DNA from: Bacteroidota bacterium
GTDB lineage: Bacteria > Bacteroidota > Bacteroidia > Bacteroidales > F082
Direction: 5' to 3'
Length of the DNA: 50,491 nucleotides
Assembly: GCA_003232915.1 (NCBI GenBank)
Contig: QIKE01000112.1
Span: forward strand, 1 to 50,491
The notes beneath the pieces were generated by a model. That model was given only the letters and a program-made list of their open reading frames with translations. It was not told where the DNA came from and made no database searches. Numbering within the stretch: the first letter of the stretch is position 1; the number at the start of each line of letters is the position of its first letter. The position numbers were made by a program, and so were the translations under genes. Shown here piece by piece: positions 1-8,389 of this stretch.

Positions 1-350
1 CATATATTGACTGCAAAATATCAAAAATCATTTAAGTGGCTGGATAACAAACATATATATAATATTACATGACTAAAGCAGATAAGCAGTTAAATTATTA
101 ACAAAAATGTTCAAATAGTGAATATAGCGTCAACCTTATTTATGAATGGACAAATATTGATTAAGGAATAATGAACTAAGAAGTAATTTTAAACTTCAAG
201 ATTTTAAAATCGCTAACCGGTTTTCGTATTCAAAAAAATTGAAAATGCTCAAAAGCCCTAAATGTGGACAAACCGAAGCTACCTTCTTAGAAGGTGGATT
301 ATGTATTTCTCATTTAGTAATCTTTAACTTTGTTTTATCGTTGTTTTTAA
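1..350. other. Gene-free upstream region
   Basis: AT-rich stretch with no open reading frame of plausible composition and no RNA gene that I can recognise. It may carry the far upstream control region of the S41 protease gene. Confidence 0.4.
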
Positions 351-378
351 TTGCATAAAGCCTTAATTATTACTTTTG
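351..378 (+). promoter_or_regulatory. Promoter of the S41 protease gene
   Basis: A TTG at 351-353, 17 bases, then TACTTTTG at 371-378 fits the Bacteroidetes pattern (TTTG, about 19 bases, TAnnTTTG). Transcription would begin near 382. This excludes the longer reading frame beginning at 351 and supports the ATG at 405. Confidence 0.45.
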
Positions 379-404
379 ACCAAAATTATGTAATATATTT
401 TTCT

Positions 405-2027
405 ATGAAACGTTTTGCTTTTGGAATATTATTTTTAGGGGGGCTTTTATTTGCGCAAAATACTGAGGCACAATATTCTCCACCCGAAAATGTAAAGCCT
501 ATTGTGGCCAACCGAACCATCAATAAGTTTGCCACATTGTTGTATTTGATCAATAACTTTTATGTTGATACATTGAATATGCCAAAGCTGGTTGATAAGG
601 CCATTGTGGCAACATTGAGAGATCTTGATCCTCATTCGGCTTATATTCCCAAAAAAGACGTGGAACGTGCGAACGAGCCACTCGTAGGAAGTTTTGAAGG
701 TGTGGGAATTACTTTTCAATTGTATAACGACACGATCTTAGTGATTGCTCCGGTGCCAGGCGGCCCTTCTGACAAAGTTGGGATTATGGCAGGCGATAAA
801 ATTATAAAAGTAGATGGCAAAGATGCTTTTGGCGAAAAAATTACCAACAAATGGGTGATGGATCATTTGCGGGGGAAGAAAGGAACTAAAGTTACCGTGG
901 ACATTTTTCGCAAAGGAGTAAAAGGGCTTATTGATTTTACTATTATCCGCGACAAAATTCCCTTGAATAGCATTGATGCTTCTTTTATGCTGAACAAAAA
1001 TACAGGCTATATTAAGCTCAACCGTTTTGCACGAAATTCGAAGAAAGAGTTCAATAAAGCTCTCGACAGCTTGAAAAATCGGGGAATGAAAAATCTTATT
1101 TTCGATTTGCGTGGAAACTCGGGAGGATATCTCGGAACGGCAATGGCCATCAGTAATGAATTTCTTACCGAAGGCAAACTAATTGTTTATACCAAAGGTA
1201 TACATAGTCCACGACAAGAACTTGATGCTACTGCCGAAGGCGGCTTTGAACACGGAAAACTTATCATTTTGATAAATGAAGGTTCGGCGTCGGCAAGCGA
1301 AATTGTTACAGGAGCTATGCAAGATTGGGATCGTGCAATTGTTATCGGACGCCGATCTTTTGGTAAAGGACTTGTACAGCGACCTTTCCGTTTGCCCGAC
1401 CAATCGCAGGTACGGCTTACTATAGCCCGCTATTATACTCCCTCGGGAAGATGTATCCAAAAACCATATAATAAAGGTGTGGAAGATTACTATAAGGACT
1501 TTGCTAAAAGAATGAAACACGGTGAACTTGAACATGCCGACAGTATCCACTTCCCCGATTCGTTGAAATATAAAACCAGCCACGGACGGACGGTATACGG
1601 TGGTGGTGGAATTATGCCCGATATTTTTGTTCCTTGGGATTCGGCACGTTACAACGAATTGTATTCCAGATTGATAAGAAAGGGCGTGTTCAATCAGTTT
1701 GTCAACGACTATCTTAATGAAAACAGAAAAAAATTACTGGAAAAATATCCTAAATTTAAACAATTCAAAAACGGTTTTTCTATCAACGATAAAACCTTTG
1801 CTTTTTTTGTGGGAAAAGCCGAAAAAAAACTGAAAAATTTTAAACCGGAAGAACTTAATCCTAATCTCGTTTTTATTAAATTGCAACTGAAAGCACTGCT
1901 GGCGCGTAACTTATACAATGAAAATGCTTATTTCGAGACCACGGTCGTTATGGATCACGAAATAAATAAGGCTCTCGAAGTACTTAAAGGTGATAGCTAT
2001 TTCAAACGGCTGAAAATTGATGAGTAG
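405..2027 (+). CDS. S41 family C-terminal processing peptidase
   Basis: Periplasmic carboxyl-terminal processing (Tsp/CtpA-type) serine protease of 540 residues. Reading from ATG 405, a signal peptide (MKRFAFGILFLGGLLFAQ) is followed by the S41 N-terminal helices. A PDZ domain follows at roughly residues 95-180 (GVGITF, GDKIIKVDG). The peptidase core holds FDLRGNSGGYLG, GSASASEI with the nucleophilic serine near residue 295, and SFGKG with the general-base lysine near 321. The reading frame opens 18 codons earlier, but those codons overlap the promoter, so ATG 405 is preferred. The gene stands alone. The family trims C-terminal tails of periplasmic proteins; the substrate here is unknown. Confidence 0.93.
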   Translation: MKRFAFGILFLGGLLFAQNTEAQYSPPENVKPIVANRTINKFATLLYLINNFYVDTLNMPKLVDKAIVATLRDLDPHSAYIPKKDVERANEPLVGSFEGVGITFQLYNDTILVIAPVPGGPSDKVGIMAGDKIIKVDGKDAFGEKITNKWVMDHLRGKKGTKVTVDIFRKGVKGLIDFTIIRDKIPLNSIDASFMLNKNTGYIKLNRFARNSKKEFNKALDSLKNRGMKNLIFDLRGNSGGYLGTAMAISNEFLTEGKLIVYTKGIHSPRQELDATAEGGFEHGKLIILINEGSASASEIVTGAMQDWDRAIVIGRRSFGKGLVQRPFRLPDQSQVRLTIARYYTPSGRCIQKPYNKGVEDYYKDFAKRMKHGELEHADSIHFPDSLKYKTSHGRTVYGGGGIMPDIFVPWDSARYNELYSRLIRKGVFNQFVNDYLNENRKKLLEKYPKFKQFKNGFSINDKTFAFFVGKAEKKLKNFKPEELNPNLVFIKLQLKALLARNLYNENAYFETTVVMDHEINKALEVLKGDSYFKRLKIDE

Positions 2028-2364
2028 AAAAAGTTGGGGAAAGCTGTTGAGTGGCCTTCAAGAAAATATTTGTAACGTGTTAAACATCCGAAACATCGCA
2101 ACTTGACGGGGGAGAGGAAAGCGAGCATATAGTTTTTTGCAGACAAGTCGGTAATTTGATCTTCGGGGAGTATACATTTAAGGCACAACTATGGTTGTAT
2201 TTCATTTTGCAAGATATTCTCTCTCCAAATCTCTAAATCTCAAACTCCAAACATCAATTGCAAAATTGTATCTCACAGTGTCATTTAGTCCTAACTACAT
2301 CATCATTAAAGGCGTGTAGTGACCTCTTTAACAAACATTAACAGCCTGCTATTTTGAGCTTTAG
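2028..2364. other. Intergenic region upstream of moxR
   Basis: About 340 bases with no convincing gene. A 63-codon reverse frame (1997-2188) has cysteine-rich, unfamiliar content and no promoter. I regard it as chance. Confidence 0.35.
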
Positions 2365-2372
2365 TATTTTTG
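2365..2372 (+). promoter_or_regulatory. -7 box of the moxR/bat operon
   Basis: TATTTTTG matches TAnnTTTG and lies 27 bases before ATG 2400. No clear TTTG lies at the usual upstream spacing. It supports starting MoxR at 2400 rather than at the TTG at 2370, which is inside the box. Confidence 0.35.
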
Positions 2373-2399
2373 CAGTGTCAATTTGTAAAACAAAAGAAG

Positions 2400-3392
2400 A
2401 TGTTAGAAACAAATATCAGAGAACTCAACGAGAAGATACAAAAAGAAAGTCAGTTTATCGACCTCGTGAACATGGAGATGAGTAAAGTGATAATCGGGCA
2501 GAAACACATGACCGAGAGGTTACTTATAGGTTTGCTTGCTAATGGCCATATTTTGCTCGAAGGGGTGCCTGGTTTAGCAAAAACGCTGGCTATAAACTCA
2601 CTTGCTAATGTTATTGACGCCAAATTCAGTCGCATCCAGTTTACTCCCGACCTGTTGCCTGCCGACTTAATCGGCACGTTAATTTACAGTATGAAAAAGG
2701 AGGAGTTTGTAGTGAAAAAAGGCCCCATTTTTGCCAACTTTATTCTTGCCGACGAAATCAACCGTTCGCCTGCAAAGGTTCAGAGTGCCCTTTTGGAAGC
2801 TATGCAGGAACGTCAAGTTACCATAGGTGAGAATACCTATAAACTTGACGAACCTTTTCTTGTGATGGCCACACAAAATCCTATCGAACAAGAAGGAACC
2901 TATCCTTTGCCCGAAGCGCAGGTTGACCGTTTTATGCTTAAGGTAGTGATAGGGTATCCCAAAAAAGAAGAAGAAAAGCTTATTTTGCGACAAAACATTT
3001 CCAACATTACAGCCTCAACAGAAAAGGTATTGAAGACGGAAGATATTCTCAAAGCCCGCGAAATTATTCGTCAGGTTTATCTCGACGAAAAAATTGAAAA
3101 CTACATTACCGACATTGTTTTTGCCTCACGATATCCGGAAGAATATCGATTAAGCAAATTCAGTAGCATGATTTCGTATGGTGCTTCACCACGTGCCAGC
3201 ATTAATCTTGCATTGGCAGCTAAGGCTTACGCTTTTATTAAAAGGAGAGGTTATGTAATTCCCGAAGATATACGTGCCATTGCTCACGACGTAATGCGAC
3301 ACCGTATCGGCCTCACTTACGAAGCCGAAGCCGAAAATATTACTTCGGAAGACATCATCAACGAAATTCTGAACTCAGTAGAAGTTCCTTAA
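2400..3392 (+). CDS. MoxR family AAA ATPase
   Basis: Cytoplasmic MoxR-type AAA+ ATPase (AAA_3 family) of 330 residues, thought to act as a chaperone-like partner of VWA-domain proteins. Walker A is GVPGLAKT at 55-62, Walker B is ILADEINR at 115-122, and sensor 1 is MATQNPIEQEGTYPLPEAQ. The C-terminal lid (YGASPRASINLALAAKAYA) is typical. ATG 2400 is chosen because the TTG at 2370 overlaps the -7 box. It is the first gene of the Bat locus, and a strong terminator-like hairpin follows it before the DUF58 gene. The family assignment is secure; the molecular target is not known from sequence. Confidence 0.95.
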   Translation: MLETNIRELNEKIQKESQFIDLVNMEMSKVIIGQKHMTERLLIGLLANGHILLEGVPGLAKTLAINSLANVIDAKFSRIQFTPDLLPADLIGTLIYSMKKEEFVVKKGPIFANFILADEINRSPAKVQSALLEAMQERQVTIGENTYKLDEPFLVMATQNPIEQEGTYPLPEAQVDRFMLKVVIGYPKKEEEKLILRQNISNITASTEKVLKTEDILKAREIIRQVYLDEKIENYITDIVFASRYPEEYRLSKFSSMISYGASPRASINLALAAKAYAFIKRRGYVIPEDIRAIAHDVMRHRIGLTYEAEAENITSEDIINEILNSVEVP

Positions 3393-3429
3393 ACATAATA
3401 ATTGATTTGAGTGATTAATTGGTTTTTAT

Positions 3430-3464
3430 CCGGTTTCGGGAAATTTTTCCCGAAGCCGGTTTTT
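3430..3464 (+). terminator. Intrinsic terminator or attenuator between moxR and the DUF58 gene
   Basis: CCGG plus TTCGGGAAA (3430-3443) pairs with TTTCCCGAA plus CCGG (3446-3459), with one bulged base per arm and a 2-base loop, followed by five T. The stem has 13 base pairs. It would reduce read-through from moxR into the downstream bat genes. Confidence 0.75.
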
Positions 3465-3486
3465 AAACAACAAAAACAAAAAAAAA

Positions 3487-4362
3487 TTGAAAGCACAAGA
3501 CCTTTTCAAGAAAGTACGGAAAATTGAAATTAAGACAAGAGGTCTGTCGAAGCAAATCTTTTCAGGAGAATATCATAGTGTATTCAAAGGAAGAGGAATG
3601 GCTTTCAGCGAAGTGCGCGAATATCAGTTCGGCGATGACATCCGTAGCATTGACTGGAATGTTACCGCACGTTTCAACCATCCTTTTGTCAAAATATTTG
3701 AAGAAGAACGTGAACTTACGGTGGTGCTCGTTATTGACGTGTCGGGTTCCAATAATTTCGGTACGCAAAAACAACTGAAACAGGAGTTAATTACTGAAAT
3801 TGCTGCTGTACTTTCGTTTTCGGCTATTCAAAACAACGATAAGGTAGGGGTGATTTTTTTCAGCGATAAAGTCGAAAAATTCATTCCCCCGAAAAAGGGA
3901 ACATCACATATTTTGCGAATTATCAGAGAACTTATTGATTTTAAAGCCGAAGATAAAGGTACCGACATATCCGAAGCCTTACGATATTTGACTAACGTGA
4001 TAAAAAAGCGCTCGACGGCTTTCCTGATTTCTGATTTTATGGATGAAGGTTTTGAAAAAGCAATACAAATTGCCAATCACAAACATGATTTAATCGCCAT
4101 TAGAGTTACTGACAAAATCGAAATGGGCATACCTGATGTAGGTCTTGTGGAACTCACCGATGCCGAAACCGGACAACATATGCTTGTTGATTCAGGCAGC
4201 AGAAAGTATCGCGAACATCTGCAACGTTGGGCAGAAAAGGAAACAAAAGCTCTGGATACTGTTTTTTCAAAAACCGGCGTCGATATGGTTAGAGTTTACA
4301 CGGGAGCCGATTATGTTAAACCACTGATAAAGATGTTTAAAAAACGGGAGTCGAGAAAATAG
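3487..4362 (+). CDS. DUF58 domain-containing protein
   Basis: Protein of 291 residues with the DUF58 signature (FSEVREYQFGDD then IRSIDWNVTAR, residues 40-62) followed by a VWA-like fold. The fold carries the metal-site motif DVSGS (D84, S86, S88). It lacks a signal peptide or membrane segment and is probably cytoplasmic, working with MoxR. Translation starts at TTG 3487, since there is no in-frame ATG near the start. It follows the hairpin at 3430-3464, and the next gene begins 13 bases after its stop. This gene order (moxR, DUF58, membrane protein, batA) is standard in Bacteroidetes. Confidence 0.92.
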   Translation: MKAQDLFKKVRKIEIKTRGLSKQIFSGEYHSVFKGRGMAFSEVREYQFGDDIRSIDWNVTARFNHPFVKIFEEERELTVVLVIDVSGSNNFGTQKQLKQELITEIAAVLSFSAIQNNDKVGVIFFSDKVEKFIPPKKGTSHILRIIRELIDFKAEDKGTDISEALRYLTNVIKKRSTAFLISDFMDEGFEKAIQIANHKHDLIAIRVTDKIEMGIPDVGLVELTDAETGQHMLVDSGSRKYREHLQRWAEKETKALDTVFSKTGVDMVRVYTGADYVKPLIKMFKKRESRK

Positions 4363-4375
4363 AATAGAAGGGAAA

Positions 4376-5386
4376 ATGAGAAAACTGAAAAAGAACATAT
4401 TGGAAAAATATAGATGGGGTTTGCAATTGCTGTTGGTGTTTGTTTTGCTTTCGGCAAATACAATAAAAGCGCAGGAAATAAAGGCTTATACAAGGCTTGA
4501 TACCAACACCATTATGATAGGCGACCAAATTGGAATAGTATTAGGCGTGAAATTGCCCGAAAATTTTACCGTTAACTGGCCAATACTTGGCGACACACTT
4601 ACAAGTGCTATTGAAATTGTAAAAAAATCACCTTTGGACACTCTGCTCGAAAACAATGAAAAAATTATCAAACAACGGTTGATAATTACCAGTTTCGACT
4701 CGGGCTATTTCGAGTTGCCACCCATTAAATTTATTTTCCATCATAAAAACGACTCCACGCATTATATGGCATTAACCAAAGCAAAGTATTTACAAGTTAA
4801 TGTTCCGAAAGTTGACACCGCCAAAGCGTTCAAACCTATTGTGATGCCTGTTGAGGCACCTGTGACTTTCGGAGAAGTGTTGCCTTGGATAATTTTGGGG
4901 CTTGCGGTTGTTGCTATCATTGCTTTTATTATCTATTATTTGAAACGCCGGAAAGCAAACAAGCCTGTTTTTGCAAGGCGACCTAAGCCGTTGCCACCAC
5001 CCGATATCGAAGCCATAAGCAAACTTGAAAAGTTGCGACTTGCTCGTATGTGGCAAGCTGGAAAAGTGAAAGAATATCACACAACACTTACCGATATTAT
5101 GCGAAATTATTTGAAACGACGCTATAATTTCGATGCTGTGGAAATGACAAGCGATGAAATTTTGGAAGAACTTAAGAAACGGAATATTAATGATACCGTT
5201 TTGTTAAAATTCAAAGATGCGTTTAATTTGGCCGATTTGGTGAAATTTGCCAAAGCAAATCCTACTGCACTCGAAAACGACCAAAGTGTTTACCATTGTA
5301 TTGATTTTGTGAATGAAACAAAATATATTCCTGTGAAAACGGAAAACGGTACCATTACGGAAACAAAAAAACAGGAGGAAGAATGA
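4376..5386 (+). CDS. Bat-locus membrane protein, DUF4381-like
   Basis: Protein of 336 residues. It has an N-terminal signal peptide or anchor (LQLLLVFVLLSANTIKAQ) and an extracytoplasmic beta-rich domain resembling the BatD N-terminus (residues about 35-150). One membrane helix follows at about 167-188 (VLPWIILGLAVVAIIAFIIY), then a basic cytoplasmic tail with a helical domain (RMWQAGKVKEYHTTLTDIM). The position between DUF58 and BatA and the single-helix architecture suggest a DUF4381-type protein. Its stop overlaps the next start (ATGA). The function is unknown; it presumably belongs to the same membrane complex. Confidence 0.75.
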   Translation: MRKLKKNILEKYRWGLQLLLVFVLLSANTIKAQEIKAYTRLDTNTIMIGDQIGIVLGVKLPENFTVNWPILGDTLTSAIEIVKKSPLDTLLENNEKIIKQRLIITSFDSGYFELPPIKFIFHHKNDSTHYMALTKAKYLQVNVPKVDTAKAFKPIVMPVEAPVTFGEVLPWIILGLAVVAIIAFIIYYLKRRKANKPVFARRPKPLPPPDIEAISKLEKLRLARMWQAGKVKEYHTTLTDIMRNYLKRRYNFDAVEMTSDEILEELKKRNINDTVLLKFKDAFNLADLVKFAKANPTALENDQSVYHCIDFVNETKYIPVKTENGTITETKKQEEE

Positions 5387-6381
5387 TGTTGCGCATTGAT
5401 TCATGGGCAAATCCCGATTATCTATATCTACTGCTACTGATACCTCTACTTACAGCGTGGTATTGGTATCGCCATAGAAGTAGCACACCTGAAATGCGTT
5501 TTTCGGGTTTACGGGCTTTTCAGGGCATGAAAAAAAGCTTGAAAGTACGCTTTATACATAGTTTGTTTGTATTGCGAATGCTTGCTTTGGCCTTGCTAAT
5601 TGTTGCGCTTGCCCGTCCACAGTCGATAAGCTCGAAGCAAAATATCAACATCGAAGGCATAGACATCATCATTGCACTTGATGTTTCGGGAAGTATGCTG
5701 GCACGAGACTTTAAGCCAGACCGTATTACAGCAGCCAAAAATATTGCGTCGGCATTTATCTCCATGCGACCTAACGACCGTATTGGCCTCGTAATTTTTA
5801 GCGGCGAAGCTTTTACGCAGGTGCCACTTACTACCGATCATGCTATGATAATAAATATGTTTCGTGATGTGAAAAGCGGAATGATTGAAGACGGTACGGC
5901 TATTGGCGATGGACTGGCAACATCTATCAGCCGGTTGAAAGATTCAAAAGCCATTTCAAAAGTCATCATTCTTCTTACCGACGGGGTAAACAATGCGGGT
6001 TCGATAGATCCCCTTTCCGCTGCCGAAATGGCCAAACTTTACGGAATAAGAGTATATACTATAGGTATTGGTTCGCACGGCTATGCTCCTTATCCGGTGC
6101 AAACGCCATTCGGTATACGTATGCAGCAAATGAAAGTGCAGATTGACGAACAACTTTTGAAAAATATTGCCACCGAGACAGGTGGAAAATATTTTAGGGC
6201 AACAGACAACCGGAAACTGAAAGAAATTTTTACGGAAATCGACAAACTTGAGAAATCGAAAATAGACGTACAGGAATTCAATAAAAAATATGAAATGTTT
6301 TTTCCTTTCGCCTTTGCCGCTTTGATATTGTTTGTGCTTGAAGTAATGCTACGATACCTTGTATTTAAAAGGATCCCGTAA
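5383..6381 (+). CDS. batA: BatA, VWA domain membrane protein
   Basis: VWA-domain protein of 332 residues anchored by two N-terminal helices (about 14-28 and 63-77) and one near the C-terminus (about 305-325). The extracytoplasmic VWA domain has an intact metal-ion-dependent adhesion site: DVSGS (D100, S102, S104), the threonine region GTAIGDG and the LTDG strand. The start ATG 5383 overlaps the preceding stop by four bases, which implies translational coupling. The first of two VWA paralogues in tandem is called BatA by convention. Bat proteins are linked to aerotolerance and envelope stress in Bacteroides; the partner here is unknown. Confidence 0.9.
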   Translation: MMLRIDSWANPDYLYLLLLIPLLTAWYWYRHRSSTPEMRFSGLRAFQGMKKSLKVRFIHSLFVLRMLALALLIVALARPQSISSKQNINIEGIDIIIALDVSGSMLARDFKPDRITAAKNIASAFISMRPNDRIGLVIFSGEAFTQVPLTTDHAMIINMFRDVKSGMIEDGTAIGDGLATSISRLKDSKAISKVIILLTDGVNNAGSIDPLSAAEMAKLYGIRVYTIGIGSHGYAPYPVQTPFGIRMQQMKVQIDEQLLKNIATETGGKYFRATDNRKLKEIFTEIDKLEKSKIDVQEFNKKYEMFFPFAFAALILFVLEVMLRYLVFKRIP

Positions 6382-6439
6382 TGATGAAACTTAATGAAAA
6401 TAGAAAATGTATAACGTGCTGTAAACTAGAGGAAATAAA

Positions 6440-7471
6440 ATGATTAGATTTGCACATATTGAGTTTTTTTATGCCTTGCTACTGGTATTCTTTTTCGTTT
6501 TCTTGTATTGGCAATACAACAGTTGGAGGAAAAAAGTAAGCCGCAAACTCGGTGATGATAAAACGATAGAGCGCTTGATTGAGCATCGATCGGATACAAA
6601 ACCACTGATAAAATTCATCTTGTTATTATTAGCGTTTATTTTTCTCGTGATAGGAGTCGTTGATCCACGTATTGGCTCTAAACTCGAAAAGGTAAAACGC
6701 GAAGGTATAGACCTGTTTTTAGTCCTCGACGTGTCAAATTCTATGCTTGCCGAAGACATCAAACCCAACCGGTTGGAACGTGCTAAAATGGCAATATCCA
6801 GCCTTATCGACAAACTCCAAGGCGACCGTATCGGCATAGTAGTTTTTGCCGGAAATGCTTACAAACAATTGCCATTGACTACCGACTACGGTGCTGCTAA
6901 GTTGTTTTTGTCAGCTATTGATACCAAAATTGTTCCCTCGCAAGGAACAGCCATAGGTGCAGCAATTAATATGGCAGCCAAATCGTTCGACAACAATAAA
7001 CACAACCGTGCCATTATTTTAATTACCGATGGCGAAAATCACGAAGATAATGCTGTCGTTGCAGCTAAAGCTGCCGCCGAAAAAGGTATTAAAGTATTTA
7101 CTATCGGTATGGGGTTGCCCGAAGGTGCACCAATTCCTCTTTTTGATAAATACGGTAATCCTAGCGGATTTAAAAAAGACAGACAAGGCAATACGGTAAT
7201 CACAAAATTAAACGAAGATATGTTACGCGAAATTGCAGCGGCAGGAAACGGTGCCTATGCACGTGCCGACAATGCCAGTGTGGGATTATCCAAAATTTAT
7301 AACGACATCAACAAAATCCAAAAAGGAGAAATTGAAACCAAACAATTTGCCGACTACGAAGACCGTTTTCAGTTGTATATTGCACTCTCAATTTTCTTCC
7401 TTGTATTTGAAGTGTTAATTACCGAAAGAAAATCGAAATGGATGGAAAAATTGGACTTTTTTGGAAAATAG
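6440..7471 (+). CDS. batB: BatB, VWA domain membrane protein
   Basis: Second VWA paralogue, 343 residues, with the same layout as BatA: helices at about 7-24 and 57-73, a VWA domain, and a C-terminal helix near 320-335. The metal site is DVSNS (D97, S99, S101), with GTAIGAA and ITDGENHEDN further on. It begins 58 bases after batA. The next gene starts 4 bases after its stop. BatA and BatB probably form a paired VWA module in the inner membrane, inferred from their tandem arrangement. Confidence 0.9.
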   Translation: MIRFAHIEFFYALLLVFFFVFLYWQYNSWRKKVSRKLGDDKTIERLIEHRSDTKPLIKFILLLLAFIFLVIGVVDPRIGSKLEKVKREGIDLFLVLDVSNSMLAEDIKPNRLERAKMAISSLIDKLQGDRIGIVVFAGNAYKQLPLTTDYGAAKLFLSAIDTKIVPSQGTAIGAAINMAAKSFDNNKHNRAIILITDGENHEDNAVVAAKAAAEKGIKVFTIGMGLPEGAPIPLFDKYGNPSGFKKDRQGNTVITKLNEDMLREIAAAGNGAYARADNASVGLSKIYNDINKIQKGEIETKQFADYEDRFQLYIALSIFFLVFEVLITERKSKWMEKLDFFGK

Positions 7472-7475
7472 AAAA

Positions 7476-8255
7476 ATGAAACAAATAAAAATTATCATAT
7501 TACTAGGACTTGTGCTTGTAACCGGCATCGTATCAGCGCAAAGTAGTCGCAAATTTGTGCGCCGCGGAAATGATTTTTATAAAAAAAATAAATTTACTGA
7601 TGCCGAAGTGGAATACCGTAAAGCCCTTGATAAACAACCCGATTATTTTAAAGGAAAATTCAATCTTGGCGATGCTTTCTACAAACAAAATAATTGGAAA
7701 AATGCCGACAGCCTTTTTACAGAATTGGCAGCCTCAGCCAAAACTCCCGATGCAAAAGCTAAAGCTTGGTACAACAAAGGCAATACACTGCTAAATCAAA
7801 AAAAGTATCAGAAAAGTATTGACGCTTATAGAAATGCTTTACTACTAAATCCAAAAAATGATTCGGCGAAATATAACTTGGAATATGCCCGAAAAAAACT
7901 AAAAAAACATCAGCAACAAAAAAAACAAAATAAGAAAAATCAGAAAAAAAATCAAAAGAAAAATAAACAACAAAACAAAAATCAAAAGAAAAAAAACGAA
8001 AAGAAAAATAATAAAAAAAATCAAAACAAACAAAAACAAAAACAACAGCAAAAGCAAAAGCAAAAGCAACAAGAGCAAAATAAAAATAAGCAAGGAGGTA
8101 AAAAGAAGCAACAGCCAAGATCCCAACAAATATCGAAGCAAGAAGCCAAACGAATGCTTGATGCGTTGAAAAACGGAGAAAAGAAAACATTGCACAAACT
8201 CGAATTACAAAAAGCAAAAGCAGAGCGACACAAAACCTATATTATCGACTGGTAA
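7476..8255 (+). CDS. batC: BatC, TPR protein with a Lys/Gln/Asn-rich tract
   Basis: Secreted or periplasmic TPR protein of 259 residues, read from ATG 7476 (MKQIKIIILLGLVL). The TTG at 7461 lies inside batB and would spoil the signal peptide. Three TPR-like units span about 25-140 (for example AWYNKGNTLLNQKKYQKSI). They are followed by about 75 residues made almost only of K, Q and N, then a short helical end finishing in IIDW. The low-complexity tract corresponds to A-rich DNA at about 7895-8110 and may be length-variable. It sits between batB and batD as expected. Confidence 0.85.
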   Translation: MKQIKIIILLGLVLVTGIVSAQSSRKFVRRGNDFYKKNKFTDAEVEYRKALDKQPDYFKGKFNLGDAFYKQNNWKNADSLFTELAASAKTPDAKAKAWYNKGNTLLNQKKYQKSIDAYRNALLLNPKNDSAKYNLEYARKKLKKHQQQKKQNKKNQKKNQKKNKQQNKNQKKKNEKKNNKKNQNKQKQKQQQKQKQKQQEQNKNKQGGKKKQQPRSQQISKQEAKRMLDALKNGEKKTLHKLELQKAKAERHKTYIIDW

Positions 8256-8361
8256 TGACACCGGATGCTTTAATATTTGTTAAACTGCCGACTTATTGCA
8301 CAATATTTGATAAAAAGATGCATTAATTGAAGGTAAGGGAGAAAAAAACCCCGTTAAATTA

Positions 8362-8369
8362 TACTTTTG
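8362..8369 (+). promoter_or_regulatory. Internal -7 box before batD
   Basis: TACTTTTG, 20 bases before ATG 8390, in a 134-base gap after batC. It matches TAnnTTTG exactly, but I see no upstream TTTG at the right distance. It may give batDE some independent transcription. Confidence 0.35.
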
Positions 8370-8389
8370 ACAAAAAATATTAGGAAAGG

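Noticed and set aside
2361-2376. TTG 2370 as the start of MoxR
   Set aside because: It overlaps the TATTTTTG box, and the ten added residues are not family-like.
7759-8217. Reverse frames rich in Phe and Leu opposite batC
   Set aside because: They are the complement of the A-rich Lys/Gln/Asn tract.
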